This document shows positions 11,201-20,321 of a stretch of 64,000 nt of DNA, piece after piece. The translations under genes and the position numbers were made by a program. The notes under the pieces are model-generated. The model worked only from the letters and a program-made list of their open reading frames with translations, did no database searches and had not been told where the DNA came from. Source of the DNA: Phoenix dactylifera (lineage: Eukaryota > Streptophyta > Magnoliopsida > Arecales > Arecaceae); NCBI RefSeq assembly GCF_009389715.1, contig NC_052399.1:6264585-6328584 (forward strand). The letters are read 5' to 3'. The stretch's first letter is position 1. Each line of letters starts with the position of its first letter.

Positions 11201-14200
11201 TTGGGTACTGCAATCTTATATATAAAATGAGCATACTTACAGAAAGCATATTGAGATGGCAGTGTAGTAATGCTAGAAAGTACAGAGTTAGAAGAAGTGC
11301 AAGAAGGTTAAATGCAAGGACAAGTTAGTATCTTCAATTATATCATTTAATGACAGAGAATTTGTAGTATAATGGCAGGGAGAAAAAGCTTTAGATTCCT
11401 TTCATCCTCGCGTTGTAATGTTGTCAAACTATGAATGGCATGGATACGTTTGAAGGCCCTTGGCACATGATATACATAGTTTTCTTAGCAAAATATGGAA
11501 AATAGTCATCTAGTTGCATAGGGAGGAACCATGATATTCACAGATTTCCATGGTTTAATCCCTTCTCCCCATAAAATAGCTGTGTCATGTGCACTTGAAG
11601 TCTTATATGAAATGTGGAGAAGCTATGAGATTATGCTTGGTAGTTTGTAGTATATATCACATGCCTTTTTCCTCTTTGTAAATAGTACTCCTTGACCAAT
11701 TATGCACGTGATTCAAGAGCAGTATTGATACACCAACTATCCAAGAAACATACAGCAAATCCCATCAAGAAGTTGCGTGCGCCTGCAGTTTCAGCAGTTT
11801 TCCATCCAACACGTCCCTTTTTCTTTATCTCAACAAAGAAAAATGTTCGTGTTTATGATCTTTCTAAAAATAAACTAATTAAGAAGCTTGAGCCAGGTCT
11901 TCGTGAGGTTTCTTCGATTGCTATCCATCCCGGAGGTAACTAATAATTATTTGTTTGATATATGTCTTCCTGATAAAATAAAATTGATTAGTCCAGTTGC
12001 TTGTATGCTTATGACATGAGTAACCATTAAATACTTGTGCATTCGCAGGTGATAATGTAATTGTGGGGAGCAAAGAAGGAAAAATGTGCTGGTTTGATAT
12101 GGACCTATCATCTCAACCATACAAAAGATTGCCGTACGTCACAAACTTTTAGTTGCAAATAAATCTCTAGTTATTTTCATTCTCTCCTTGTCCTTTAACT
12201 AACTGAAGTCATTCATTTGAAAATGCTGATCTTTGCATTTGCCTTTTTTTTATGGTACCGCTTTCTGCAAATATCACTGGCATAAAGTTTTTAGTTCCTT
12301 ATTTTCAGAGGTGGATACAGGCAAGTGTTTGTGCCTCTCAATTTATTAGTACAACTTGGTGAGGTTTGTAAGGAATTTGAACCAAGTGGCAAAAGGGTAG
12401 CACATGCACCTAGGGACATAGCTTTAATGCCAAGATATTGAAACAACTCATTCTCATTATACTTTTGTTAGTTTCTTTTTGTAACAAACCTATTATTTGG
12501 ATTTCTTATTTCTATATAAGTATCCAAGATCTGTCCAGCAAAAATCGATGTGGGACTAAACACATGCTCGCACGGATCCTGACATACTTTTCCTGTTCAA
12601 GCCCTGACGTCCGCGTCAGGCTAAGGGTTCAAATCCATTCAAATCTAATTATAAAGACCATGATTGGCCCGTGGTCAGCCCCAATGGATCCGTGCTGTAG
12701 TGTCTCCTAGTTCACATAGGTCCGCTCTGATACCATTTGTAACAACCCACGACCTCATCCAAAATGGCTAGCCGGAAGATATTATTTGGGTTTCTTGATC
12801 TGTATAAGTATCCAAGATCTACTCAGTAAATAACCGATGTGGGACTAAATACGCCTACACGGGTCCTGACACTTTTAGCTCATTCTGTGAATTACTCCAC
12901 AAAAATGGTCATTTATTTAAATGAACATTTATTTAAATGGTATTCATGTAAATTAGTTGTTATTTAATGGTCTGTCTGCTAATAATCTTCCTGCTTGTTT
13001 GTTCCTACATTCAAAGGATGGAAAACATGAAAAGAGGTCTTAAAAGGCTGATTGGTACAGGTTCAAGTCCAATCTGCCGCAATCCAGTGTGATCTGGATG
13101 CTTTGGGCCTAGTTCAGCTAAACCGGGTATACCAGCCTTGGTCAGTGTCGTACAGGCCAGTATGGGACAGTATTTCTGAATTTTAAATCCTTGACTACAT
13201 GTTAATGGTGTGATAAGTTGTTGGTTCTGGTGTTATTCTTTGTGGTTGTCCCCTGCATGCTTGTTTTTGCATGAATTGGTATGCAATTATTTCCCAAGAT
13301 TTAGCATTTTCAACTAGCTATGTTATTTCTGATCCAAACATGTGACATGTTTATGTTTAACCCTTTTTTTTGCCTAAATATTTGTGTTTTTTTCTTCTGA
13401 TTGCATGGTATTATGTCAATTTCTGTTACAACTTATGCATCTCTTGGTTCAAAAATCTGCAGGGCTCACCCTAAGGATATAACAAATGTTGCTTTTCATC
13501 GCTCATACCCTCTTTTTGCCTCATGTTCTGATGATTGCACGGCGTATGTGTTTCATGGCATGGTGTATTCAGATCTTAACCAGAATCCTCTTATTGTTCC
13601 ATTGGAAATTCTCCATGGCCATACAAGCTCAAATGGTAGAGGTTAGTGTTATGTTGCAATTTCTTCATTCACTTGGTAGTTGGTATCTATATGATGAATA
13701 AATCTCTGCTAAGATTTAGGTGCATCAACAATCTCTTTTTGAAATAGTATGGGAATTAGTACTATTAAGCTCTCTGCATAGAGTTTTCTTCAGTGGATGT
13801 CCATATATCTGGTTAGTCTTTATAGTTTAATAGAGATTTATGAGGCAGACAGTTTCACTGGTAAAACATGGGTTGCATATAGTTACATATGATTCTTGAT
13901 GGAACAGTGTTTCTGCAACTTGAAGTGTGCTTTGGGCACGGACTTTGGGTCGCCTTTTGTTCCCATTCAATCACCATTTTATCATTTGGGCAGTAATAGT
14001 AGTCATCTGCGATGCTCTACTTGAAAATCGGAGATCACTGGGTAGTACAAAAGCTTACTTGGTTCAATCATTTGCAGTTGTTTTCATTGTTACAAACCTG
14101 TGTTACTGGAGAAGAATCAGATGAACTATGTTAATTTATAAAGCGAGATTTTCTTGTGCATTAGATAAGCGAACCTAATGTGTACCTGCAAACCAATAGT

Positions 14201-15763
14201 AATAGAGTGGTTAATACCTTAACAAATGAGTGTCATGTTGGCTACATACGTCCGGTATTATGAATCCTGCCTCATCTTTGGGTATCACCTGTAGTGTTGC
14301 ATGGACACGAGTGATAATTGGAGTCAGACAAGTATGCAAGTGGTTGACTCAGAAAGAGGAAGGGAAAAAGGAGATACAAGGGTTACATAGGATAGGATAT
14401 AATTGTAAGTAAATTATTTATTGTGTTTAAATATTTGTTTGTGCAAATATAAAAAAGAAAATATTAAAAAAAATATTGTTTGTTAAGGCCTTTCAATATA
14501 TATATATTTTTTATCAAATTTCAAATTAACTCAAATAAAAAAAAACATTTTGTAAAGTTATTTCAATACCTATGTTCTTAATCAAACTCTAGAATGAGCA
14601 AATTCTCAGTTCTAGCATTAAAACTGAGTCAAACTCATTGTTGGAAGAGTCCAACTTTACACCAATCTCTGAAAGCTGTAACCAAAGAAGTATCTGAATA
14701 TATGACATGTATCCAATCTGGATACTATATCCAACATGGATTTTTGGAGATGGATGCAGTTCTTCTTATAACGGAGGTTACCTGTCTTCAGCTAGCCTGC
14801 GAGTCTGATGGCCCCAACCTGCTTGAGGCGGGTCTTACGCTGAAATTTACAACATCTTTTTATGCCAAAAAAAAGAAATTACAACATATTTTGTCTTAGG
14901 TTGGTTCTTAACGTGTACTACTGTGTGAATATATTTTAAGCTTAGGTGAATTACTGGTGCTCTGTAGATAGTAATTATAAGGGCACACCTGGAAATATGA
15001 AACTTCTACTCTTTTTAGTTGTTTGCCTGGCCGCATATATCTTAATGTCATGTACTGCCTTTATGCTAAATTTTCTCTTACACCAAAGAAGATGTTCACT
15101 AGTTAATATCATTTAAGTTGGAACTGTCACTTTGAGCATATTTTTCTCCTCTCTGTCTCTCCTGATGTTGTCTTTTGTTCTTTCAGCTATGGTTAGCAAC
15201 TTAGCATTGAATTTTTCTAGTTTAGAAAATGATGAGGTGGTTTAGTAATAGAGTCAGAGACAACATGGCACTCTGTCAAGCTTTCATGACCTGCAAAATC
15301 CCATTCAGAAGTCATTCTTCCTATCTGGCCTGGTTTCTCCATCAATGCAGTCATATACAACTGGAGAACTTAAAGTTTGGTCCTTCATTGGATTGTTATT
15401 TCATGACAGTCCTTAACAGAATCCATCCCTTGCACACAATTATATCTGCTCTTGCACACTGTTTGCTTGTTTTCCACACACTTAAGCATGGCTAGGGATT
15501 AAACTTAAAAGTAGCCTCTGAAACCAAGGGCTGGAGTTAAATTTTTCAGTCAACAGGGACTAGAAGTAAAATGGTAGTCAATCCATGAGTCAAATTTCCA
15601 TTGTGTAATTTGAAAGAATTTTCCTTTATGCGTCATTTTTTTTGACTAATGACTCAAATAAGCTTGTAAATGTGCAGGTGTATTGGATTGCAAGTTCCAT
15701 CCGAGACAACCATGGTTGTTCACTGCTGGTGCTGATTCAGTGATCAAGCTTTATTGTCATTAA
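1655..15763 (+). CDS. BOP1: Ribosome biogenesis protein BOP1 (ERB1 homologue), 18 exons
   Basis: BOP1 is a subunit of the nucleolar PeBoW complex (PES-BOP1-WDR12) needed for 27S/32S pre-rRNA processing and 60S subunit assembly. My exon model is 1655-1702, 1809-1925, 2008-2094, 2214-2368, 4758-4875, 5002-5103, 7451-7610, 7864-7972, 8062-8164, 8360-8510, 8633-8765, 8854-8957, 9032-9102, 9543-9603, 11708-11935, 12049-12133, 13463-13641 and 15678-15763. It gives 698 aa with all phases agreeing. Residues about 1-84 are acidic (runs of E, D and S). Residues about 85-350 are the BOP1NT domain ([51 protein letters not shown]). The WD40 propeller runs from about 355 ([10 protein letters not shown]) to the end ([14 protein letters not shown]). 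All introns are GT-AG except intron 14, which is AT-AC. A second in-frame ATG at 1667 (gccATGg) has the better context and may be the real start, giving 694 aa. The alternative identity of a generic WD40 protein is excluded by the BOP1NT block. Confidence 0.95.
2369..4757. other. BOP1 intron 4, 2.4 kb, no gene seen
   Basis: This long AT-rich intron holds no frame I would call coding. Around 3585-3680 the block tttcccacatgtggaactta recurs in tandem. There is no recognisable transposon core. Confidence 0.5.
6225..6405. repeat. Dispersed MITE-like repeat, copy 1
   Basis: A GC-richer block in an AT-rich intron contains many near-palindromic GTACC/GGTAC words (ggtcggtaccatattggtac, accgacact, aggatggtaccggtat). 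It starts with caagatttgcc and ends with an approximate inverse, ggcaaaccttgcttg. A diverged copy in the same orientation lies at about 33150-33355 in a PhyH intron. Both share ggtcggta, accgacact, taataggatggtacc and the aaccttgc end. No transposase is present. The family is not named. Confidence 0.6.
6549..6800. repeat. Direct tandem duplication of about 126 bp
   Basis: The block from ggccttctatgaaacag through tttaaaaggactaagt occurs twice, starting at about 6549 and 6681. Only a handful of substitutions separate the copies (for example aggttt/agattt and gttgtcgagg/gctgtcgaga). This looks like a local segmental duplication within the intron, with no coding content. Confidence 0.75.
8206..8237. 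repeat. (CT)n microsatellite
   Basis: About 16 uninterrupted CT units lie in BOP1 intron 9. In the transcript they form a pyrimidine tract well upstream of the acceptor at 8359. Confidence 0.9.
9604..11707 (+). other. U12-type AT-AC intron (BOP1 intron 14)
   Basis: The intron begins ATATCCTT (9604-9611), the minor-spliceosome 5' consensus. It ends with AC at 11706-11707. CTCCTTGACC at 11688-11697 matches the U12 branch consensus, with the presumed branch A at 11695, 12 nt from the 3' end. Splicing here joins ...ATG CCG AGT G to GT GAT TCA AGA, which reads [13 protein letters not shown], as expected for BOP1. The nearby GT at 9601 and AG at 11685 are out of phase with each other and would not give this protein. 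Confidence 0.9.
10180..10550. repeat. Diverged direct duplication inside BOP1 intron 14
   Basis: The segment ttcttgaattatatg...gcaactgtccatcttgtgccc...cttctaggcaatttagacattgcaa occurs at about 10206-10345 and again at about 10408-10540, with scattered changes. It has no coding role. Confidence 0.7.
12480..12871 (-). mobile_element. TRIM-type LTR element, copy A (in BOP1 intron 16)
   Basis: This is a 392-bp element flanked by a perfect 5-bp target duplication CTTTT (12475-12479 and 12872-12876). Read on the minus strand, the 5' LTR is 12738-12871, starting TGTCAGGACCC and ending TTGTTACA. It is followed by the tRNA-Met primer-binding motif TGGTATCAGAGC (12725-12736). The internal part is about 150 bp, ends in a purine-rich GAACAGGAAAAGTA and leads into the second LTR (12480-12584). 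That second LTR lacks about 30 bp compared with the first. Nothing is coded. The structure and size are those of a terminal-repeat retrotransposon in miniature, which must use proteins from another element. Confidence 0.85.
13642..15677. other. BOP1 intron 17, 2.0 kb, no gene seen
   Basis: AT-rich intron. Short frames such as that at 14594-14899 show no protein-family pattern. I see no element structure in it. Confidence 0.5.
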
Positions 15764-17266
15764 GATCTCGATGCAAAGCCCTAGAAGAAAGGTGCAGTAG
15801 GGTATCTTTAAAAGCAAGAAATTGATTAGAAATCAATGTTCTTTTGGCGGGGTACACTAGAAATTCCTTTGAGAAAGATGAGCAGTACTGAGGTCCATGG
15901 AAACTAATTGGCATGATCTTCCTTATCATATGTATCATATTATTTCATGTTTTCATCTAGTTCTTGGCTGATCATCTGTTTGAAAGTTACTTTTTTTGTA
16001 TTATTTTGGACGGTAAGAGTCAGCATCCTCAGCAACTGTAATGTAAGTTATAAAGCTTCTATCTTCCCCACATTGGGCTCACATATTATTTAAGGAATTT
16101 TCCCACTCCTACAGTCTATTATTGCTTTTTTTTTTTTGGTTGTTGTGGTGGGAGAAAGGGTACAAAACCAGGATTGCATTGTTGATGAACTTATACTGGT
16201 TACTTTCACCTTAGCGAACCTCACGATCAATGATGGTTAACCATTATTGCATTTCCACCCGTTGCATGCAAGATGGCCCCACCATGGCTTGTAAACAGGT
16301 GAGGCGAGTTGAATTCTGTCGGATTTTGGTTACTAAATGTAACTCCTGGGTGTCAATATGGTGAGATGCTTCAGGATTTTGAATTCCAGCACATGGGACG
16401 CCCATAGAGGCCATAGAGATTATAAAGGAATGGCTATGTGATGTACATGGATTAAGGTTGTCAAGTGAGCTCAAAGGTGAGCTGTTTGTTAGCTGCAGCA
16501 TTTGGATTTATAAGGGCTAGAGGTTCAGAATGAGTATACATATTTCTGTTCATTATATTGAGATCCATGGCAAGAGTTTCAGAACCCTTTGCTTTTATGA
16601 AAGTTCTTCCCTCCAACAAGCCTTGGGATTTGAGGTGCATTTAATTTGTCTGTTATACATATCAAAATAATATAGTTGCATGCGTGGATTCATGTGCACC
16701 TACATCGGCCTATTTGTGCTAATTTGACTGTCAGCAAAATTTATGTGCATTTCTAATATGAGCTGAAAGGCTAAGGGTTTGTTCAGAAAAGTAATTGGAA
16801 GCTACCAATCCCACAGCTAGAAAAGATGGTAGGAGATGATGAGAGCCCATTCTTTGAGACAACTTATATTACGTACATAAACAAGGAAATAGGTTGGCTA
16901 TCTTGTCAAACCAAATTAGGAGCATCCGTGACCAAATTTAATTACTGTTGTCCCATTAAAAAGGAAAAAATTGATTTAAGAAAACAAAATGAATTGGTTC
17001 TCACCACTGCCGACCTGATTTTCCCAATTATTGCTTTAAAAATCAACCTCCTATCCTGCCAACGAAGGTAAGAATGGTAGGAATAATGCTGAATTTTGAC
17101 ACCAAGTAAGAATGGTAACCATAACCTTCAGCAAGCAGTATTTTGACACCAAGTGCTGAAGCACCCATTGGAGAGACGGTCACAATTGAACCGAATTACT
17201 AGTCCCAACCACACTCCAACACTCTGGTTCTTCCACACTGCTCTTCAAGTCTTCCTAAATTCCTGA
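15764..17266. other. Intergenic between the BOP1 and PPR 3' ends
   Basis: BOP1 (+) and the PPR gene (-) converge here, so the stretch should hold both 3' UTRs. A T-run lies at about 16128-16138. No further gene was recognised. Confidence 0.55.
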
Positions 17267-19060
17267 TCACCAAAAGTCCCGGCAGGAACACTCGCCATCT
17301 TTGAAATGGTGGAACCTGTTCTTATCTCTCATTATAATATCCCTTCCAAGTGCTTTGGAAACATACTTAGAGAACGTATGACAGTCATTGCAAACCCTCA
17401 GGTTCTTCATGATCCTTATTGGAGTCCCAGCACTCTTCATCCTGGTGAGACCAAATGCAATGGCAAGCTTCTCACTGTGTGTCCTGACTGCAGCCTCTTT
17501 CTCCTCGGACTCCACATCATGCAGCACGACTCCAGTAATCGGCTCATAACCCATTCCTCGTAGCACCGTAGTTAGCTCATCCAACTTCTTGTATATCTCC
17601 CTCCACGGACCGTGCGATCCTTCACGGAATAAATAAACCTCTCCATCCAACTCCACAGAGCTATAAGCTGCTGCTTTCCTCACATGATTCCCTCTCATGT
17701 TCTCCCTAACCTTCTCAACATCATCCCACCTCCCAGAAGCCGCATAGATGTTCGAAAGAAGCACACGATATGAAGGTATCTCAGGAGCTAATCTGAGGAC
17801 CTCGTCTGCAGCAAGCTGGCCAAGCTCCAAGTCATGGTGAATCGTGCAAGCCCCTAGCAGAGCACCCCAAACACCGGCGTCCGGCTCGATGGACATACTC
17901 TTGATGAAGCTATAGGCCTCCTCCAGATGTCCTGATCGTCCGAGAAGATCGACCATCGTCGCATAATGTTCGACTTTCGGATCCAGCATGCGACCGAAAT
18001 ACTCCTTTCCTTCCCTAACCAAACCTGCATGGCTGCATGCGGAGAGAACAGCGAGGTACGTCACGTGGTTCGGCTGCACCCCGTCATCCTGCATCCGAGA
18101 AAAGAGAGACAATGCTCTGTGGCTATCGCCGTTAACCGCATACCCTCCGATCATGGTGCTCCAGGAGACGACACTTTTCTGCTGCATCTCGCGGAATAGC
18201 TTGCTGGCCTCTTCCATGCTGCCGCATTTGGCGTACATGTCAAGGAGGGCATTCTCGACGAAGACATTGCTCCCAAGCATCTCCTCCTTGATGCGCCTGT
18301 GGAGCCTCCTGCCCTGCTCCAAGCACCCCAAATAAGCGCAAGATGAAATGGCGCTCACCAGAGTGATCGAATCAGGCTTCACTCCAGCTGACTCCATTCG
18401 GTGAAAGAGTCTGAGAGCCTTATCTGCATGACCGCTCTGCGTGAAAGAACTGATCAACGCATTCCATGCAACCAAGTCTTTGCTGCCGCTGCTCATGCTT
18501 TCGAATATATTCTCAGCCGAATCGCAAGCGCCGAGCTTCGCATACATGATCATCAACTCAGTCCGGACGATGGCATCACATACGAGCCTAAACTTAATGA
18601 CAAGCGAATGGACTGCCATCCCGAGCCAGACGTCGAGCAGGTCGGCGCAGGCTTTGAGCACGAAAGGGAAGGTGAAGTTATCGGGGCGGACGCCGAGGCG
18701 GCGCATGTCGTGGTACAGAGCGATGGCGTCGCCGGGGAGGTTGGACCTGGCGTAGGCCCGGATGAGGGTGTTCCAGAGGAAGACGCGGGGTTTGTGCATA
18801 TCGTCGAACAGGCGGCGGGCGTAGGCCATGTCGGGGATGGAGATGAGGGAGAGGAGGAGCTGGGTGAGAAGGCTGTTCTTGTGGGAGAGGCCCGTGGTGA
18901 GGAGGAGCGCATGTATTTGCTTGAGATGGGCCCGGCGCGAGGCGGACTGGAGGAGGGCAGCGAAGCCGGCTTTGTCGGTGGGCGGCGGCGGCGAGGCGTG
19001 GAGGGAGCGAAGGTGTGTGAGCGTGCAGATATTGACGGGTGAGGTTATTCTAGCTATCAT
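17267..19060 (-). CDS. Pentatricopeptide repeat protein, PLS class with E and DYW domains
   Basis: This is an intronless 597-aa frame. Proteins of this class bind organelle transcripts sequence-specifically and, through the DYW deaminase-like domain, carry out C-to-U editing. The N-terminus (about 1-40, R/S/H-rich, few acids) looks like a mitochondrial or plastid transit peptide. PPR repeats of P, L and S type run from about 60 to 430 (for example VFLWNTLIRAYARSN, DLVAWNALISSFTQSGH, VVSWSTMIGGYAVNGD, HYATMVDLLGRSGHLEEA). E/E+ motifs follow. The C-terminal domain keeps the zinc/catalytic signature HSE at 528-530 and CNDCH at 557-561, and ends DFW instead of the usual DYW. The 5' half is strongly GC-rich, a typical grass/palm gene gradient. 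The target site cannot be told from sequence alone. Confidence 0.96.
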   Translation of the reverse strand: MIARITSPVNICTLTHLRSLHASPPPPTDKAGFAALLQSASRRAHLKQIHALLLTTGLSHKNSLLTQLLLSLISIPDMAYARRLFDDMHKPRVFLWNTLIRAYARSNLPGDAIALYHDMRRLGVRPDNFTFPFVLKACADLLDVWLGMAVHSLVIKFRLVCDAIVRTELMIMYAKLGACDSAENIFESMSSGSKDLVAWNALISSFTQSGHADKALRLFHRMESAGVKPDSITLVSAISSCAYLGCLEQGRRLHRRIKEEMLGSNVFVENALLDMYAKCGSMEEASKLFREMQQKSVVSWSTMIGGYAVNGDSHRALSLFSRMQDDGVQPNHVTYLAVLSACSHAGLVREGKEYFGRMLDPKVEHYATMVDLLGRSGHLEEAYSFIKSMSIEPDAGVWGALLGACTIHHDLELGQLAADEVLRLAPEIPSYRVLLSNIYAASGRWDDVEKVRENMRGNHVRKAAAYSSVELDGEVYLFREGSHGPWREIYKKLDELTTVLRGMGYEPITGVVLHDVESEEKEAAVRTHSEKLAIAFGLTRMKSAGTPIRIMKNLRVCNDCHTFSKYVSKALGRDIIMRDKNRFHHFKDGECSCRDFW

Positions 19061-19418
19061 CGCTCCTTCATTCCCTCTGATTGAACTAAATGTTTAGAGG
19101 TTTTGAATCAACCTAAAACACTTTGAGTTAAAAGCTTGGCTCAAGTTCTTCAATTATCAAGCGCAAGCCTGAGTAGCCCAGAGCCCAGCTTGATGTTAGC
19201 CTGACCATCAAACGGGCTGATGAGCGCCTGACCCATCCCTGACCCTCACGGTACGGTTGATGCCCGTTCCCAGCCCCATGGCACGGCTTTTTCCACTTAT
19301 CCGGTGGTTGTTCACTTGTTTGTGTCATGTGGTTCATAAAAGATAAGACATACGGATTTGTGGCTGGTTATATTCACCTAGAGCAGCTCCTTCTTCTGTC
19401 CTTCAGCCTCGAAGGGCC
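19061..19418. promoter_or_regulatory. Shared 358-bp head-to-head promoter region
   Basis: The start codons of the PPR gene (-) and the FKBP gene (+) are 358 bp apart and diverge, so both promoters and 5' UTRs must lie here. I see no convincing TATA box for either gene. Co-regulation is only an inference. Confidence 0.5.
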
Positions 19419-20321
19419 ATGGCTACCTTCTTTACATCCCCCACCTTCCTCACCAACCCACTCACAAGGCCCCAGCTCTCGTGCTCGCAAGCGCCGCGCA
19501 ATCCACCTCCTCAAGCACAGCAACCCATCCAATCTCCGTCGCAGCCTTCTTCCCCACCCCCTCCTCCGCCAGCCGCCAAGCCTCAGCAGAAGCCAAAGCT
19601 CGCTGCTGAATCCACCGATTGGATCGCCTCCTCCCTAACCAGAAGGTTCGGCCTCGGCGCCGGTCTCGCTTGGGCTGCCTTCCTCGCTGTCGGGGTCGTC
19701 TCCGAGCAGATCAAGACTCGTTTCGAAGCCTCTCAACAGGAAGCAAACACCAAGTCAGCCTTGTAAAATTCACCAACTTTCAGACTAGTCAATATCACGT
19801 TAAGTTACTTCAGACGGTCCATGTTTTTGTGCAGGGATGTCGAGAAAGAGGAAGAGATTGTTCTGCCAAACGGCATCAGGTACAAACTTGATGATATCGC
19901 TGCAAAGGACTAAAGCTAAGAACAAAGAACCATTAACTTCCTCTATTGTTTATATATATGGTTCAGATACTACGAGATGAGAGTGGGAGGAGGGGCTGTG
20001 CCGAGGACGGGAGACTTGGTGGTGATCGATCTCCAAGGGAGAGTGGAAGGAAGCGGAGAGGTGTTCGTGGACACGTTTGAAAAGGGGAAGAGGCCACTCG
20101 CGCTGGTGATGGGGTCGAGGCCTTACACCAAGGGGATGTGCGAGGGGGTGGAGTACGCGCTGAGGACGATGAGGGCCGGGGGGAAGAGGAGGGTGATGGT
20201 GCCCCCCAGCTTGGGGTTTGGAGATGAGGGTGCGGACTTGGGGCCGGGGGTCCGGATACCTCCTGCTGCTGGGCTTGAATATGTCGTGCAGGTGGACAGG
20301 GTCTCCATCGCACCTTCGTGA
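19419..20321 (+). CDS. FKBP-type peptidyl-prolyl isomerase, chloroplast FKBP17-2-like
   Basis: The exons are 19419-19753, 19835-19879 and 19967-20321, giving 244 aa. The first about 60 residues are rich in S, P, T and Q, as in a chloroplast transit peptide. A hydrophobic stretch at about 79-97 (GLGAGLAWAAFLAVGVVSEQ) follows STDWIASSLTRRFG. The FKBP fold covers about 118-241 (VLPNGIRYYEMRVGGGAVPRTGD, SLGFGDEG, GLEYVVQVDRVSIAP). The FKBP17 subgroup is plastid and probably thylakoid-associated. Several canonical FK506-pocket aromatics are not obvious, so isomerase activity is uncertain. The order STDWIASSLTRRFG, then the membrane segment, then IVLPNGIRYY is my basis for FKBP17-2/17-3 rather than another lumenal FKBP. 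The gene lies upstream of the DUF1295 gene in the same orientation. Confidence 0.92.

Noticed and set aside
9601-11685. Conventional GT-AG splice for BOP1 intron 14 (GT at 9601, AG at 11684-11685)
   Set aside because: The two ends are in different phases, and using them would not give the expected MPSGDSRAV join. The AT-AC U12 signals fit at donor, branch and acceptor.
12480-12871. Cassandra-type TRIM with 5S rRNA in its LTR
   Set aside because: I find no 5S-like internal promoter blocks in the LTRs. Only the general TRIM layout holds.
18401-19042. Long plus-strand open frame of 213 codons
   Set aside because: It is the antisense shadow of the GC-rich 5' half of the PPR gene. It has low-complexity G/E/A/V content and no family resemblance.
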